DNA of 64,000 nucleotides from Trichosphaerium sp. ATCC 40318 (GCA_038496445.1 JALMLS010000030.1:124001-188000); one strand, 5' to 3'. Positions 48,797 to 60,525 are shown, counted from the first letter of the stretch. Made by a program: numbers and translations. The notes: generated by a model from the letters alone, not told the origin.

Positions 48797-51700
48797 ATGA
48801 GACAAGCAACAACGACTGTTTTACAACTATTGTTGGTTACATTCATAGTTATCACGTGGTCCCATGATCCCGTTATACGTATTGGTCTTATATACGGATT
48901 AAACAACAACATAACCCATTCGGGAGACCAACTTGCACTACAAGGTCATCAGATGTGGCAAGACGAAGTAATTTTTTTATCTGAGCTTTCTGCGATTGTA
49001 TTGACACTTTTTTTAATTTACCAGGTCAATGCTCGCGGCGGTATTACTATCAATACCATTAAACACCAAGTAGAACTTGTTCTGTTTGCATTTGACTATA
49101 GCTGTATGCAAAAGTTCTATTTAGCTCACTAATGCCTTCACCTAGCCTGGAATGATACCTCGAAGGAGGTCTGGGAAAATGGCGCCAGAAAGTTGATTGA
49201 CCAAGAAGTTGACTTTGTATTGTTGGTGCGTTGTTTGACTTTTAGTCCTAATTCTCGTATGTGCGATAACTAGCAGCCGCAGTATTACTGTTGTAGGTTA
49301 TTCTTCTTAAAATTAATAAGTGTAGCCAGCGCGTTGGACAGACTTTTTTAATATTATAACAAACGAACATGGAATCAACGCAATACTGCGTACGACTTTT
49401 TGTTAGAATTTTCCCTGTTGTTTTTGCTTTGTACTAGTTGAGTATCATACTTGAGTCACAGCAATGCCAGGTATTGGTGTTTGGTATTTATTGTTATAGC
49501 GCAACCTGTTCGACCTGAGTATAATGCATGTGATGAAAGATTAAAACCTCCATGTACTGTGCCTGTAGGAAGAAGGTTTAAATACTATTTTGGATTACTT
49601 GCACCATATGCAAACAGTTACACAGAATCTTTTAGCTTGTTGGCAAGTCGTGGTGCCCGCACTGTAGCCATTATATGGCCAGGTACTGTCAACTTCTTAT
49701 GTCGGCTTCATTTAAAAGCTGGACATTTTTTGGGACAAAAACATAAATTTTGAGTTTTCTAGGCTCCTACAATCACTTGACCTAGTTCAAACGTCCCAGC
49801 TTTACATCGAATCCTACACGTTATACATCTTAAGTGCTCACCAAATGTCTATGCTTAGATGGGGCGGGATATGACAGTTTAATTGAAGATGCAATTAAAT
49901 CTATGCCATTTCTTAATCTGACAGTTATATACACAAACAACATACCAGCACAAACAATAAACATGCTCAATGTATCCATAAAAAGTACATTGCGACCAAT
50001 TGTCAAAGAACTCAAGGAACATAATCCAGGTACACAATTTTTAAATACTGGTGAAAATGCTTACCAGACTTTAGATATTGTATTGATAGAAGCATTTGCC
50101 ATTTGTGGGGATTTTATCACTGTTTCAAAAGAGCTTGACTTTAATCCAAAGGTGTGAATTATTTCTTATGCGTTTTACTACATTGTACAAACTGTCAATT
50201 TTGTAACCTAACTTTGCTTTACAGGCTTATATATTTTCATATCTTTGTGTTAGTCCGTTTGATGAGATTACTGATGATTTAAAGTATACCTTGTCTATCG
50301 GATTTTTTGTAATACACTCTTATTATTCTATTTTATTTGAATAACTCATTTTAGTGGGACAAAAACCTTAACACTGAATTTCATGACGAAAACAACATGA
50401 CAAATTTCCATCATTTTGTGAGCAATGGAACAATCGCATCACCAATGATATTCAACAACAAGTATAAACAACGATTTGGACAGGATCCCACTGCTGTTGG
50501 TGCCATGGGTTACGTTTCAGGATACATAATTCAGTACGCGTATGAAACAGCAAAGTACGGCAACAAAAAACTGATTTTTTTATGTATCACGTGACAATCA
50601 CACATCTTGATTACCCTTTATATTAGTACATATGATGGTGAAACAATTCAACAGACAATCCTTACAATGGATATCACTGGGTTTTATGGAGAGGTTACTT
50701 TTGATAGGTTTGGTCAGAATAGCGGAAGGAATCGATTGGTGTATCAATATGGACAAGATCTCAATCAAAAAATTGTTGGTCCTCTTTATGCTGCAACTAC
50801 ACAGCTCATATATCCAGCTCCAAAACGGAATGAACGTCATACTACATTTGGATGGTACAGTACGTTCTTTTTATTTTCTTATTTCGTTTCTCTTTTTCTT
50901 CATTTATTCTCACTTTATTTGTATTTCAAGAACAAACAAGTGAGCTTGTGATGCTTTGTTTGGTTAGCGGTCTCATAGTCATCACTCTTGGTCTCATTCC
51001 GTGGGTATTAATATACCGCAACCATCGGGCAATGTGTGCATCACAACCTTTGTTCGTTGTACTTGCTCTTGTATGTTCCTAAATCTACGCAAACCTATTG
51101 TTCACTAATTTTTATTGTTTAGATTGGAACAATATTCATGTATGCGACTGTCTTCTTTTGGACACTTCACACTGATGATTTGCATTGTAATGTTGTGAGA
51201 TGGCTTCTTGGAGTCGGTTTTGGTGTAAGTCAAAATTTTGTAATACATAGTAGGATGTCACATTGACTAACACGTGATAGCTGGCATATGGAGCAATGTT
51301 TGCTCGTATTTACAGAATTGGTCAAATATTTTTTGAAAAACGTTTGGCAGTCAAAACAGTCACCAACAGGATGATCCTTCCAATTGTCACTGGTATTGTT
51401 GTCACTGAGGTGCTGATATTAGCTATATGGACAGGTGTGAGTCCATCGAAAGCTGAATATGAGCAAGTGTCAACACCACACATTCTATCTGATGACTACT
51501 ATGATTGTTCAAACACAACAACAGATACAGTGTTCTTGTCAATACTCCTTGCTTTCAATACATGCGTATTGTTGTATGGCATTTATTGGGTGTTCAGAAT
51601 ATGGAGATTGAAGGCTGTTCTTTACAACGAATCAAAGTACGATAGTAGCAATATTGAAAATCCATCTGAATTTGAATAGATCAATTGGATTCGCAGTTTA

Positions 51701-51899
51701 CACTCTTACATTCTTTATCATCATCTTCATCATCGTTCAGGTACCACTTATTGTATTTAATGAAAAAAAGCTTTTAATACTTGTTTAGGTGTTTGGAAGT
51801 AGCAATCGTCCAGTTGCATTTATTCTTCGTTCCTCGTGTCTTATTCTTGGACCTTTCATCTCCATCTTATCAATTCTCATTCCAAAATGTATTACATGA
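48797..51899 (+). CDS. GABA-B-like class C receptor with type I periplasmic-fold ectodomain
   Basis: ATG at 48797; the signal peptide (VLQLLLVTFIVITWS) leads into IRIGLIYGLNNN. Ectodomain exons: DQLALQGHQMWQDE, VNARGGITIN, WNDTSKEVWENGARKLIDQE, YNACDERLKPPCTVPVGRRF, SYTESFSLLASRGARTVAII, GYDSLIEDAIKSMPFLNLTV, FGQDPTAVGAMGYVSGYIIQ and GFYGEVTFDRFGQNSGRN (typical C-lobe). The 7TM region starts about 50.94 kb: VMLCLVSGLIVITLG, IGTIFMYATVFFWTL, GAMFARIYRIGQIFF (TM3 loop), IVTGIVVTEVLILAIW, VFLSILLAFNTCVLL. A 43-nt intron (51637-51679) joins YNESK to SIGFAVYTLTFFII (TM6), and a second (51741-51788) leads to TM7 (CLILGPFISILSILIPK), stopping at 51899. The stop falls where a coiled coil opens in another frame. 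Confidence 0.82.
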
Positions 51900-52426
51900 C
51901 ACTTTCAAAAGAACAACTTGCTATCTATGATAGAGAAAGTGATAAAAGAACAACATTATCCAATATACCAACAGCTATGACAACAATGCAAGAGTTGCAA
52001 GCGACCAATGAAGTACTACAAGAGAAAATGAAGATATACAAAGCCAAAAAAGAAAAAAATGTGAAACAACTTGGTGACAAACTAATAACAATACAAGAAT
52101 TGCAAGCAACTAATTCAAAACTACGAAAACGAGTAAAGAAATACAAAAAAGAAAGAACAACATTATCGGAAGCATTGAAAACAGTTCCAACAATACAAGA
52201 GTTACAAGAATTGAAGGCAACCAACGATAAACTGCAAAAGCAATTGGAGGAATACAAAAAAGAAGAAAATGCAAAACAATCCAATGCACTGACAACAACT
52301 ACAACAATACAAGAGTTGCAAGCAACCATCGACAAACTACAAAAGGAACTGAAGGAATACAAAGAAGAAGAAAATGAGAAACAATCAGATGAAAAAAACG
52401 ATTCAGACTCGGAGATAGTGTTGTAG
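51836..52426 (+). CDS. Coiled-coil ORF, probable cytoplasmic tail of the receptor
   Basis: An intronless open frame with long heptad character: MTLSKEQLAIYDRESDK followed by repeats of the MQELQATN / IQELQATNSKLRKR / ATIDKLQKELKEYK type (four or five units), and an acidic end (KKNDSDSEIVL). GABA-B receptors carry a C-terminal coiled coil after TM7 for dimerisation. Here the frame of TM7 (…ILIPK) and the coiled coil differ by exactly one base at an AAAA run (51884-51887). The ATG at 51836 lies within TM7 coding sequence, so an independent gene is unlikely. Confidence 0.65.
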   Translation: MSYSWTFHLHLINSHSKMYYMTLSKEQLAIYDRESDKRTTLSNIPTAMTTMQELQATNEVLQEKMKIYKAKKEKNVKQLGDKLITIQELQATNSKLRKRVKKYKKERTTLSEALKTVPTIQELQELKATNDKLQKQLEEYKKEENAKQSNALTTTTTIQELQATIDKLQKELKEYKEEENEKQSDEKNDSDSEIVL

Positions 52427-52544
52427 TCACAACAGCAATCATTAGTTTTAGATGTTTAACGTTCAATAAATAAACTTTGTATTTATACCAAAATAGAGCC
52501 GTGCCAGGTCCGAAAACTTTTGGAAATTATTTTTTGTCCAAAGG

Positions 52545-52760
52545 AGAGATGATTTCATGCAATAGAGACAGCTTTGAGGTTGTTCTAAAAAAAACACAAA
52601 AAAAATCATTTCTTCATTTTGTGGCGTACTTGTACATTTCATGTTTATAAAAAACTGCTGTTTACTGTCGGAGTAGCTGCTTTTTGGATATAAAAAAAAT
52701 CGTATCTCTTCCTTTTCCGAAGCAGTTGTGCTGGCTGTTAGGTTATGACCTTTCAAATGC
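52545..52760 (-). repeat. Short inverted repeat element, copy 2
   Basis: Reverse-complement partner of 46885-47100, just 3' of the intact receptor's coiled coil. The open frame on this strand reads EEIRFFLYPKSSYSDSKQQF…NEEMIFF, and the sequence continues with matched bases through ATTGCAT. Confidence 0.75.
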
Positions 52761-53630
52761 ACGTGTTGATTAATCGAACATCATTTATGAACAGCTTCAT
52801 CCCAATACTGATGTAATATGTCTGGAGCTTATTGTTGGAATGTTGAGCTTTCTGGACGATCTGCATTACACAATATATAATTATGGGCACACGTGTGACT
52901 TGTGGTATATGAACAAGACTGGGATGTTGATGATGATAAAGACGTCAATGAGGTTCTATACATTCGAGAATGCTTTTTAACCACTCTGCAAAACGCTTGG
53001 TATTAAACAAATGGCTCTTGGTAAACACGCTACTAAAAATTGACATGGCGTACTCGGCATTATCAGTAAAAAGACTTTATTTTCAAGATAAACACGATAC
53101 AATCTTATGATACTATTTTTCAGTCTAGCAAATTCTTGTATGGAAAAAAACATACGAAACGATAAACCTATTATAGTATCTGTATGTTTTTTCTATTTTT
53201 TGTATTTGACCAAAATACACGGTTTAGGATAGATGACCATGATAGGCATCACTTGTGTTGATGCAAATACAAAAAAAATTCGGTAGCATGACACTTTAAG
53301 GCGTTTATGAAAACGATTTTGAAAACTCAAACTTCTTACTTTTTAATTTATGCTCAACAATTGATTCTAATTCCTTGCCTCCATTTTCTTGCAACAGTAA
53401 TATAAATATAACAGTGATTTGTAATGCAGTGCCTGATCTGAATTATATTAGGTATCTGTCTATATCTTCAGCATTGAGCGGAAGTTCGCTTACAAAAGCT
53501 ACACAAACAATGAGAACTGTATAAACAAAACTAACTGTCTTCTTCCGTCAAGGTAACAAAGACAATGTACCGCTATTTGTTGGTGAGAAATCACATGGTA
53601 AAAATAACACCATAGTATTTTTCTTTTGCA
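52761..53630. other. Intergenic, no gene seen
   Basis: AT-rich sequence with many stops in all frames. I see no exon chain, RNA gene or clear promoter. Confidence 0.4.
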
Positions 53631-54010
53631 ACAAAAAAGGGGAGATCGCGGCACGTGTATTTTTGTCTTGCGCTGGGTTAATACCTAATGTGATTCCACA
53701 CTAGGCGTGTCAGGCCCCGCAAGCTTGATGTGGGTATTGGTCTTTCATTTTGTCGTCTTGAGAATGCCCTTGTAGAATTGAATCGGTACCAAAACAAAAA
53801 AGGGGAGATCGCGGCACGTGTATTTTGTCTTGCGCTGGGTTTATGCCTAATGTGATTCCACACTAGGCGTGTCAGGCCACGCAAGCTTGATGTGGGTATT
53901 GGAACCGCAGATTGACTCCATTCGGAGCCCCACAGTCCTCTTTGGAAAGATTTAGTGATTGGCCAAGAGGAAGGAGAGGTCTTTCATTTTGTCGTCTTGA
54001 AAATGCCCAT
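53631..54010 (+). repeat. Imperfect direct repeat, ~110-nt unit plus ~30-nt unit
   Basis: A GC-richer unit beginning GGGGAGATCGCGGCACGTG occurs at 53631-53740 and again at 53793-53902 with one indel and a few substitutions. A second motif (GGTCTTTCATTTTGTCGTC) follows each: directly at 53739, and after a 76-nt spacer at 53979. The arrangement suggests a duplicated block from which the first copy lost the spacer. Composition differs from the surroundings; no coding frame is convincing, so it may be mobile-element debris or a small RNA locus. Confidence 0.75.
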
Positions 54011-54554
54011 GGGCACTTTTAAGACTACCTCGTTGCTGTACTCTTCCTCGAGAAACATTGAAACGGATTAACGTTTTCAGTCTTGGTGACAATAACACCG
54101 CATTGAAATTCGAAGAATCACGTATCCATGGCCACACAGTCCTACCGCTTCCATCCTTGACTTTGTTTTTTTCTTTATATTGAATTTAAACATAGTAGGT
54201 TTCAAGGTTTAATACGGAAGGCTGTGTTTGTTTAGTAGCCGCTCCCCACTAGAATTGACAATCTGTTAAGTTTTAAGTCCGTGACGTTTGAAAACAAAAA
54301 AAAAGTGGTACCTATGGTTTGTATGTAAAACCGTATTAGGGCTTCCTATGATCTATCTAATCAAAGTAGTAAACCAAATATTTTTTGTGGTAGTTCAGAA
54401 AACAGGGAGGTATATTTCGCATTTTCTTTCAGGTGTCCAGAAAACTCACTTTTTTTCAGATTTTGCATACATTGTAACTTACAATTCCCTCGCTGCACAG
54501 GATCTACTCCACGTGCTAACCTAAACGTCGTATGTATTAGCATTAAAAAGTACA

Positions 54555-54900
54555 ATGTCACGAGAACGTTATCTATTCCAAACCAGTTATGTACCTCACA
54601 ACGGGTGAGTGCTAACAATCCGCTACCATATTGCATAAATTATCATAAAACTAAGTTGCATATTCACGCTCTTGGATTCATAGGCGTTAGTAGACGAGTT
54701 TAAAACCCAAGAGAACTTGTGCCTTTACTAACAACCTTGTAGAAATTGCTATATCTTCACTTGTTGTTAACGTTGCAAGAGGTATTGCCACAGGAGGTCT
54801 AGTTGGTGTTATGTAAATAAATTGAAACTTGCACCTTTAAAATTCTTAGAATACATGGAAGCTAAATCACGTGCGGGTAGTTACAAAAATCCTTCACAGT
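54555..54900 (+). other. Possible small membrane-protein exons, model unresolved
   Basis: An ATG exon (SRERYLFQTSYVPHN, donor GTGAGT) and, further on, an open stretch reading FTNNLVEIAISSLVVNVARG then IATGGLVGVM, a Gly-rich hydrophobic segment like those of small mitochondrial membrane proteins, followed by YMEAKSRAGSYKNPSQWLD in another phase. I could not connect them in one frame. They lie just upstream of cyclophilin on the same strand. Confidence 0.25.
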
Positions 54901-55082
54901 GGTTGGACACTATCGGGTTAATTTTTGATTGAGTATTGTTATACTGTTGAAGTGATGTTGTTGTCACAGCGTGAGTGAAGCATCTTGCCTTGACGGAGAT
55001 TTTCTGGTGAGAAAAAAAAATGGCAACAAAATCAGCTTGTTGACGTCAACGATCTTATTTTCGTATTTCAGTCCTTCACACA

Positions 55083-55998
55083 ATGGCAGAATCTAATCCA
55101 AAGGTATTTTTTGATGTTAAAGTCGGCCGAAAAGCCCTAGGCAGAATCGAGATGGAAGTAAGTTCATAAACAACGCTATAATCATGATTTACAACGTTTT
55201 ATAGTTGTTTGCCGACGTTGTTCCAAAGACTGCTGAAAATTTCCGCTGCCTATGCACCGGTACGTTACTTGTACCTTCCGATCGCGTTTGTGATGTCTTT
55301 TTGTATCTTTACGTTCTAATTTTTTTTACAACAGGCGAAAAGGGTGTCACAAAGAGCGGCAAGAAGCTACACTACAAGGGATCCAAGTTTCACCGTGTAA
55401 GAAATTAATCTTATCAAGATTTATCTAAAACTCCCTTTAGGTTATCCCACAGTTTATGTTACAAGGTGGTGACTTCACCAAAGGCAACGGCACCGGTAAA
55501 TAACGACTAATACTGATATTTAAACAAAAAAATGTTTCCATGTCTCCAAAACTCTAAAATACCCTCCCTAGGCGGTGTATCCATCTACGGCAACAAGTTC
55601 GAAGATGAGAACTTTGAATTGACGCATACAGGACCAGGAACACTATCTATGGCTAACGCTGGACCTAACACCAACGGATCTCAGTTCTTTATCTGTACTG
55701 TTAAGACTGAATGGCTTGATGGGAAACACGTTGTTTTTGGTAAAGTAACGAAGGGCATGGAGGTTGTAGAAGCCATCGAAAAGTACGTGATCCTCATTGA
55801 CACGCTGAGATGAGAAAAAAAAAAGATCCAGTTTGGACGGTTTTTTTTTGGTTTTTTTTTGTTTCTTCTTTCTTTTGCAGCGTACTGCTGTTTTGAGGTT
55901 CGTTTAATTAACGATTTTTCCTTTATAGACTTGGAAGCAAACATGGTAAGACTAAAAAAACCATTACTATCGATGATTGCGGTGAATTGAAGGAGTAA
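55083..55998 (+). CDS. Cyclophilin A-type peptidyl-prolyl cis-trans isomerase
   Basis: Six exons: 55083-55157, 55205-55259, 55335-55396, 55441-55495, 55572-55782 and 55929-55998. The spliced product is about 175 aa, a cytosolic single-domain cyclophilin that interconverts prolyl peptide bonds and would bind cyclosporin. Conserved elements: [35 protein letters not shown], the active-site [15 protein letters not shown] (catalytic Arg, Phe, Gln), [20 protein letters not shown], and [14 protein letters not shown] (drug-contact Trp and His). The C-terminus [11 protein letters not shown] is typical. No signal peptide or extension. The start at the first ATG gives the usual short N-terminus (MAESNPKV). 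Confidence 0.96.
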
Positions 55999-57048
55999 AA
56001 AAAGATCTCTATTTCTGATGTTCAAATAAAATTTAAAATGGTAAACACTTGCCATTTTTTTATTAATCACGTGTAAACAACACAAAGTAAATTCTCGAAA
56101 TGTTGTTTCTAAATTACTATTCTGTTTTCGGTGAGGTGTTTAAATCCTTGTCAGAACGACGTTCACGTAGATTCACTGTCTTGTATGCATTGGTCTATTT
56201 TCCTCACTCACCTTGTTAGTGAGTTTACTATTAGTTATTGTGAGTTGCTTTGAGCACGTGCAAGCAAGTAAAATCTGAGTACTTAACAGTCATTTTACTT
56301 CCAATAACGTTGTTTCAAGCGAAAATAAATGCAGACAAACAAATGCTAGCCAAATGGTCCGAAAAACCCAAATGACAGTTTTTTTCTGATCAAAGACAAT
56401 ACATCTCCGAAGGAGAACCTTCGCTAGATCAAAACAAACTAAATCGTAACCTACATACATAACCTGAATGGCAGTAAAAACTGTAGAGCCTTGTACAATA
56501 CAACGCATTTTTCATGAAAAACCGGTTGACAGAACTTACGTTTCAAAGTGCTCTTATAAAATAAATCATGGAATAAACGCTATCTGGGTAATTCACATTG
56601 TACCATTTTCAAAATGCATGATGCATTATGGTCAGATGTACTAATCTATCCTGTTCGAATTCTTTATCTTCTACCCTATTTCGCTTTCATAAAAAAAAAT
56701 GCTGATCTTCCGCACCCTCAATCATGAACACCCACGGAACCCTCTACTTTGTCAGACGTGATACTTAGTGGCTATATACCGGTTATAGCAGACAAAACAA
56801 AAAGAAGCAGATAGTGTCAATACTACTTCCATAGTTGTTCAAAATGTGACATATAATTTTGCGTTAAAATCACAAAAAATCGGTCCCAGTTTCTTTGCCA
56901 AAGGATAATACTTTTTGGTTTAGTTGTGACAGGACTATGACCACCTTTACTACGGCAATATAAAGTGATTGTCCGAGAAGAGTTACTAGTTGTGTAGTTT
57001 GGATTTTTTTCAGATTTTTTATTTTATTTACAACACAGTGTATCATTG
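55999..57048. other. Convergent intergenic region
   Basis: Between the cyclophilin stop (+) and the NBR1-like stop (-). About 1 kb with no supportable exon; it contains two CACGTG palindromes (about 56070 and 56260). Confidence 0.4.
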
Positions 57049-58737
57049 TTACATAACCATCATTGAGCTTCTTTGATTAAAAAAATTACGCACAACCAAG
57101 TTTACATTACCACCATGCTTTGTAAGAAGATTAAGGGTCTCTTTGTTCTTTTGAAAACCCATTTCATAAAGTTGTTCCATTTCTCGAGCGTAAAAAGGAT
57201 AAGAGAATCCATTATTACAATAATCCTCAACCTCATAATCACTAGAGAATGATTCTGTCATCTCGTCAGCATCGTTACCGACGCTTATTATTTTAACACC
57301 AAGGCGCGGCCCAAATCTGCTTCCATTACCCGAAAGGCGAAAGAACGCATTATAGGTACCAGGTACTACAAGGAGAAGTTAACAACTTGCATACAAAAAA
57401 ATACACGCTCCGACAGGCAAAAGAAACCCATGAATGTAAGGCGCACGCCAACAACAATTTTTCAGTGAAAAGGCTGTTTCGGCTCAACTTTTTGACCGCG
57501 GTCTAAAAACGTACCCTCTGGCGCGCGTAGGTTAACGCTGACTAAGATTTCCTGCCCAGGATTAACCTCTCTTAAAAGAGGGATCTCCTGAGGAGCAGAT
57601 AAATTATTATAACTGCTAACAAGTAACAGTGTTGTGCCTAAAAAATCCCAAGTCAAAAAAAAAACCAAAAAAAAAAAAAAACAATTGAACCATTCTGTGC
57701 ACGTTTTTGTTGAAACTCCAACGATCTTTTTTAACAATAACAATCACATTCACGTGTCTGTTGTAAAAGAAAAAATTGCAATTTGCAATTTTTTTGTGTA
57801 CCTTGTGGCCAACTCTTTGAGCAAATGTTTTGGACCTTCCAGGTCTTAACAAAATCGCATCCAGCAGAAATCTCAGTATTATTCTGTATGGTTGCATGCG
57901 CAACTAATCGCGCCCCAAAACCATGCTTTGACCCTGAACCACCAAAGGACGAAGCTTTTATATTATTTCCGCGGTTTATCCAACCTCCGCGGCCTTTTTT
58001 ACCTCTTTGTACATTAACACATCCCTTACCACTCAAAATACCACGAGAGGCTAATTCAGCCAATACTACTCGTTTCTGCAAGAGTTTTTTGTTGGGCTTT
58101 TTTCCAACGCTTTCTTTTTTCATTTGGACATGTAAGCGTTGTTTCTCTTGCCTATAGAGATACAATGGTAAGGATATGAGGTCTATAGATGTTGACAGAA
58201 AAAAATAAAAAGGCGCGTGGAATTCGTAGAGAAAACTTGGTTTTATAGCGTGTTGGTTGTTTACGGGTTCTATACGTACTTGATGAGCGGGCTTTTGGGT
58301 TTTGGAGTGTGCCGTTTTTCCGAAACGGTAGATTCTACCGTATCAGCTGCAATTAAGCTTTCTACTGCCTTCCTAGAAAGAGCATTGTTATCCTTCTGTT
58401 GTAGAGTATTCGACGAGCTTGTGCCACAATAAACCCAAACACGAAGAGGTTTTTTATGACTCAACGCAATGTGAAGATCTGTGAGGCTATGAGGGTTGTT
58501 AGGAGATCAGAACGGGGGAAAGTGGTAGAAATCTGGTTTATACGCACCACACCATCGTTACTTTCTCCTGTTCGTCATCCTCATATTTTATACGGATGTC
58601 TTGCCCGTATAAGCCGTACGCTTCGAGAATATTATTTCGAAGTGCATCGAAGGAGTCGCGAGGGAAGTAAAATACTCTAATGTCGTCGTGGAAGTAAGCT
58701 TTGCATTTAATCTTGTTGGTGGAGGTAAAATCAGTCA
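57049..58737 (-). CDS. NBR1-like selective autophagy receptor (PB1 - NBR1 four-Trp domain - UBA)
   Basis: ATG at 58737. PB1 domain: IKCKAYFHDDIRVFYFP, then IRIKYEDDEQEKVTMVW, completed across an intron by CLTDLHIALS (acidic OPCA-like EDDE motif present). A basic, Gly-rich linker follows (GKKGRGGWINRGNNIKASSF). NBR1 domain: ATIQNNTEISAGCDFVKTW, KVQNICSKSWPQGTTLLLVS, VNPGQEILVSVNLRAPEG, PGTYNAFFRLSGNGSRFGPR; this is the fold shared by NBR1 and ILRUN. C-terminal UBA: EMEQLYEMGFQKNKETLNLL…GGNVNLVVRNF, stop at 57049. No ZZ zinc finger is visible between PB1 and the NBR1 domain. It would link ubiquitinated cargo to autophagosomes; I did not find a clear LIR motif. Confidence 0.85.
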
Positions 58738-58935
58738 TTTTCATCAAAGTTTGCCGTTGGTGTATAAGTAAGCCACCTATGAGTACGGTAAGGATAAAAT
58801 AGAGCAAGACGATCCATTTATAAGCTTCGAAGTAGCTAATACTTTCATAAATTAAACCACAACGCACCTGTGGATTCGTTGATGAGGTCGGAATGAAAAA
58901 AAGCCTTAAGCTGCCATAGATTACAACTTAAGTGA
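58738..58935. promoter_or_regulatory. Divergent promoter region
   Basis: 198 nt between the NBR1-like start (-) and the earliest start of the exonuclease gene (+). The tight head-to-head layout suggests shared control. No clear element is recognised. Confidence 0.4.
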
Positions 58936-60273
58936 ATGGAATTAACCACGTTGTACTTTTTTTGTGATAAATACGCGAACCCATGTTTTATATTGCAAGT
59001 TGTACCGGTTCATGTGAAACTTTTTCGTGGTACAAATATGACAAATGGCCACCAAAGTACTCAGTTATACCGACCAGAGGTGCTCGTGCATGTGACGCGT
59101 AGTATTGGGCAATTTATACGCGGCAGAGTTGCTCTGGCTAAACGTACATACGACAGCACTTCAGTGAAACTATCAGCTAGCTATGCCTTAGCCACTAAAG
59201 TTGAAATGTCGTTCCATGTAGTACAACCGTACCAGTACTATTGTGTTCTTGACTTTGAAGCTACTTGCGAGCGTTATTTTCCACGTTCATACCAAAATGA
59301 AATAATAGAGTTCCCAGTAGTTGTAATAGACGCCGCTAACTACCGTGTATTGCCTGAAAGCTTCAGAGTGTTTGTAAAACCAAATATAAATCCTAAGCTC
59401 ACAGAATTTTGTACAGAGCTCACAGGCATTACACAGGTGCGTAATAACTTGCATAAATACGAACGAACCGTTAATGGTTCCCAAAGGACCAAGTTGACAA
59501 AGGAGTAACTCTATCGGAAGCAGTTGACCTTTTTGATGCGTGGCAGGCCAAACATATTCCGGGTTAGCAATTTTACAGATGATTCCGTTAACGCTAACAC
59601 GTGAAAAATTTCCAGGTTCATGGGCGTTCATAACAGACGGGTATGAATGAAAAAGATGATAATCTTCTGGTTGTTCAAAAAAATTGCTGATGTTTATCTT
59701 GTTTGAAGTTGATCACTTTTTAGGCCATGGGATTTAAGGAGGTTCTTGGATAGGGAGTGTAAATTAAAGAATATAAAGAAGCCTTCATATTGTGATAGTT
59801 GGGTTAACATTAGATGGTTGAATGCTTCATTCTATAACAAGAAACGTGGTAACATCGAAAGAATGCTTGGAGATTTTGGCATGCAGTTTCAAGGAAGCCC
59901 GCATTCAGGTTCCTTTATAACAACCAATAATTTGGATTGCCATTAAAAAATTACTTTAGGAATCGATGACGCAAGGAACATTGCAAGGATAGCACGTGCG
60001 GCACTTATTATTTTTTTCTTATTTTTTTCTCGTTTGTTGGTTTTGTTTACAGTCTATCTAGTACGCATGATGTGTGATGGATGTTTGATGGTTATAAATG
60101 ACTCTTTGGCTTACCCTATAGATGGTCAATACGAAACTAATACTCCAACATACATTGATACAAAGCGTTGTAATCACTGTAAAAAGATTGGACATATTGA
60201 TGACAAGTGTTGGTTTAAGCATCCACATCTTAACCCGTATAATCAAAGAGCTTCGATTGTTGTACCTAATTAA
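58936..60273 (+). CDS. ERI1-like DEDDh 3'-5' exonuclease with C-terminal zinc knuckle
   Basis: Exonuclease motifs in order: CVLDFEATCERYFP (ExoI, D and E), EIIEFPVVVIDAANYRVL, TELTGITQ|DQVDKG (across an intron with donor GTGCGT), GSWAFITDGPWDLRRFL (ExoII Asp, assembled over two introns), and HSGIDDARNIARIA (ExoIII His and Asp). All five DEDDh residues are present. The family trims histone mRNA, 5.8S rRNA and small RNAs. After the catalytic domain comes CNHCKKIGHIDDKCWFKH, a CCHC zinc knuckle with an extra Trp, suited to RNA binding, ending at 60273. The start is uncertain: ATG at 58936 or 59038. The N-terminal 100 residues before the nuclease are not recognised. An intron at about 59556-59612 contains CACGTG. 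Confidence 0.83.
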
Positions 60274-60525
60274 TCAACAAAAAGTCTACAGGCTTGAATA
60301 AATATTTTCTAGCCTTTTACCTTCATGCTTTGTACGGGAAACGAACGTTTTATGCCAATCAAACTTTTTGTCCATTTTTTGTGTTACTCAATTATTTGAC
60401 TGGTACCAGAATTAACTGAACTGAACAAACACGGCTAGGAGTAAGCCTGAATACAAAATTCTAAGCCACAACACTCCACTCAAGCGACACAACGTTTTTC
60501 AATATTAAAACACCGATCCGCGGAT

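Noticed and set aside
51925-52362. Minus-strand Ser/Cys-rich frame
   Set aside because: Antisense of the heptad-rich coiled coil, which explains its Ser/Cys/Phe bias.
56290-56508. Minus-strand frame of 72 codons near the NBR1-like 3' end
   Set aside because: No start context or homology and no splice link to the neighbouring gene.
57783-58157. Plus-strand frame of 124 codons over the NBR1-like gene
   Set aside because: Shadow of the linker and NBR1-domain exons on the minus strand.
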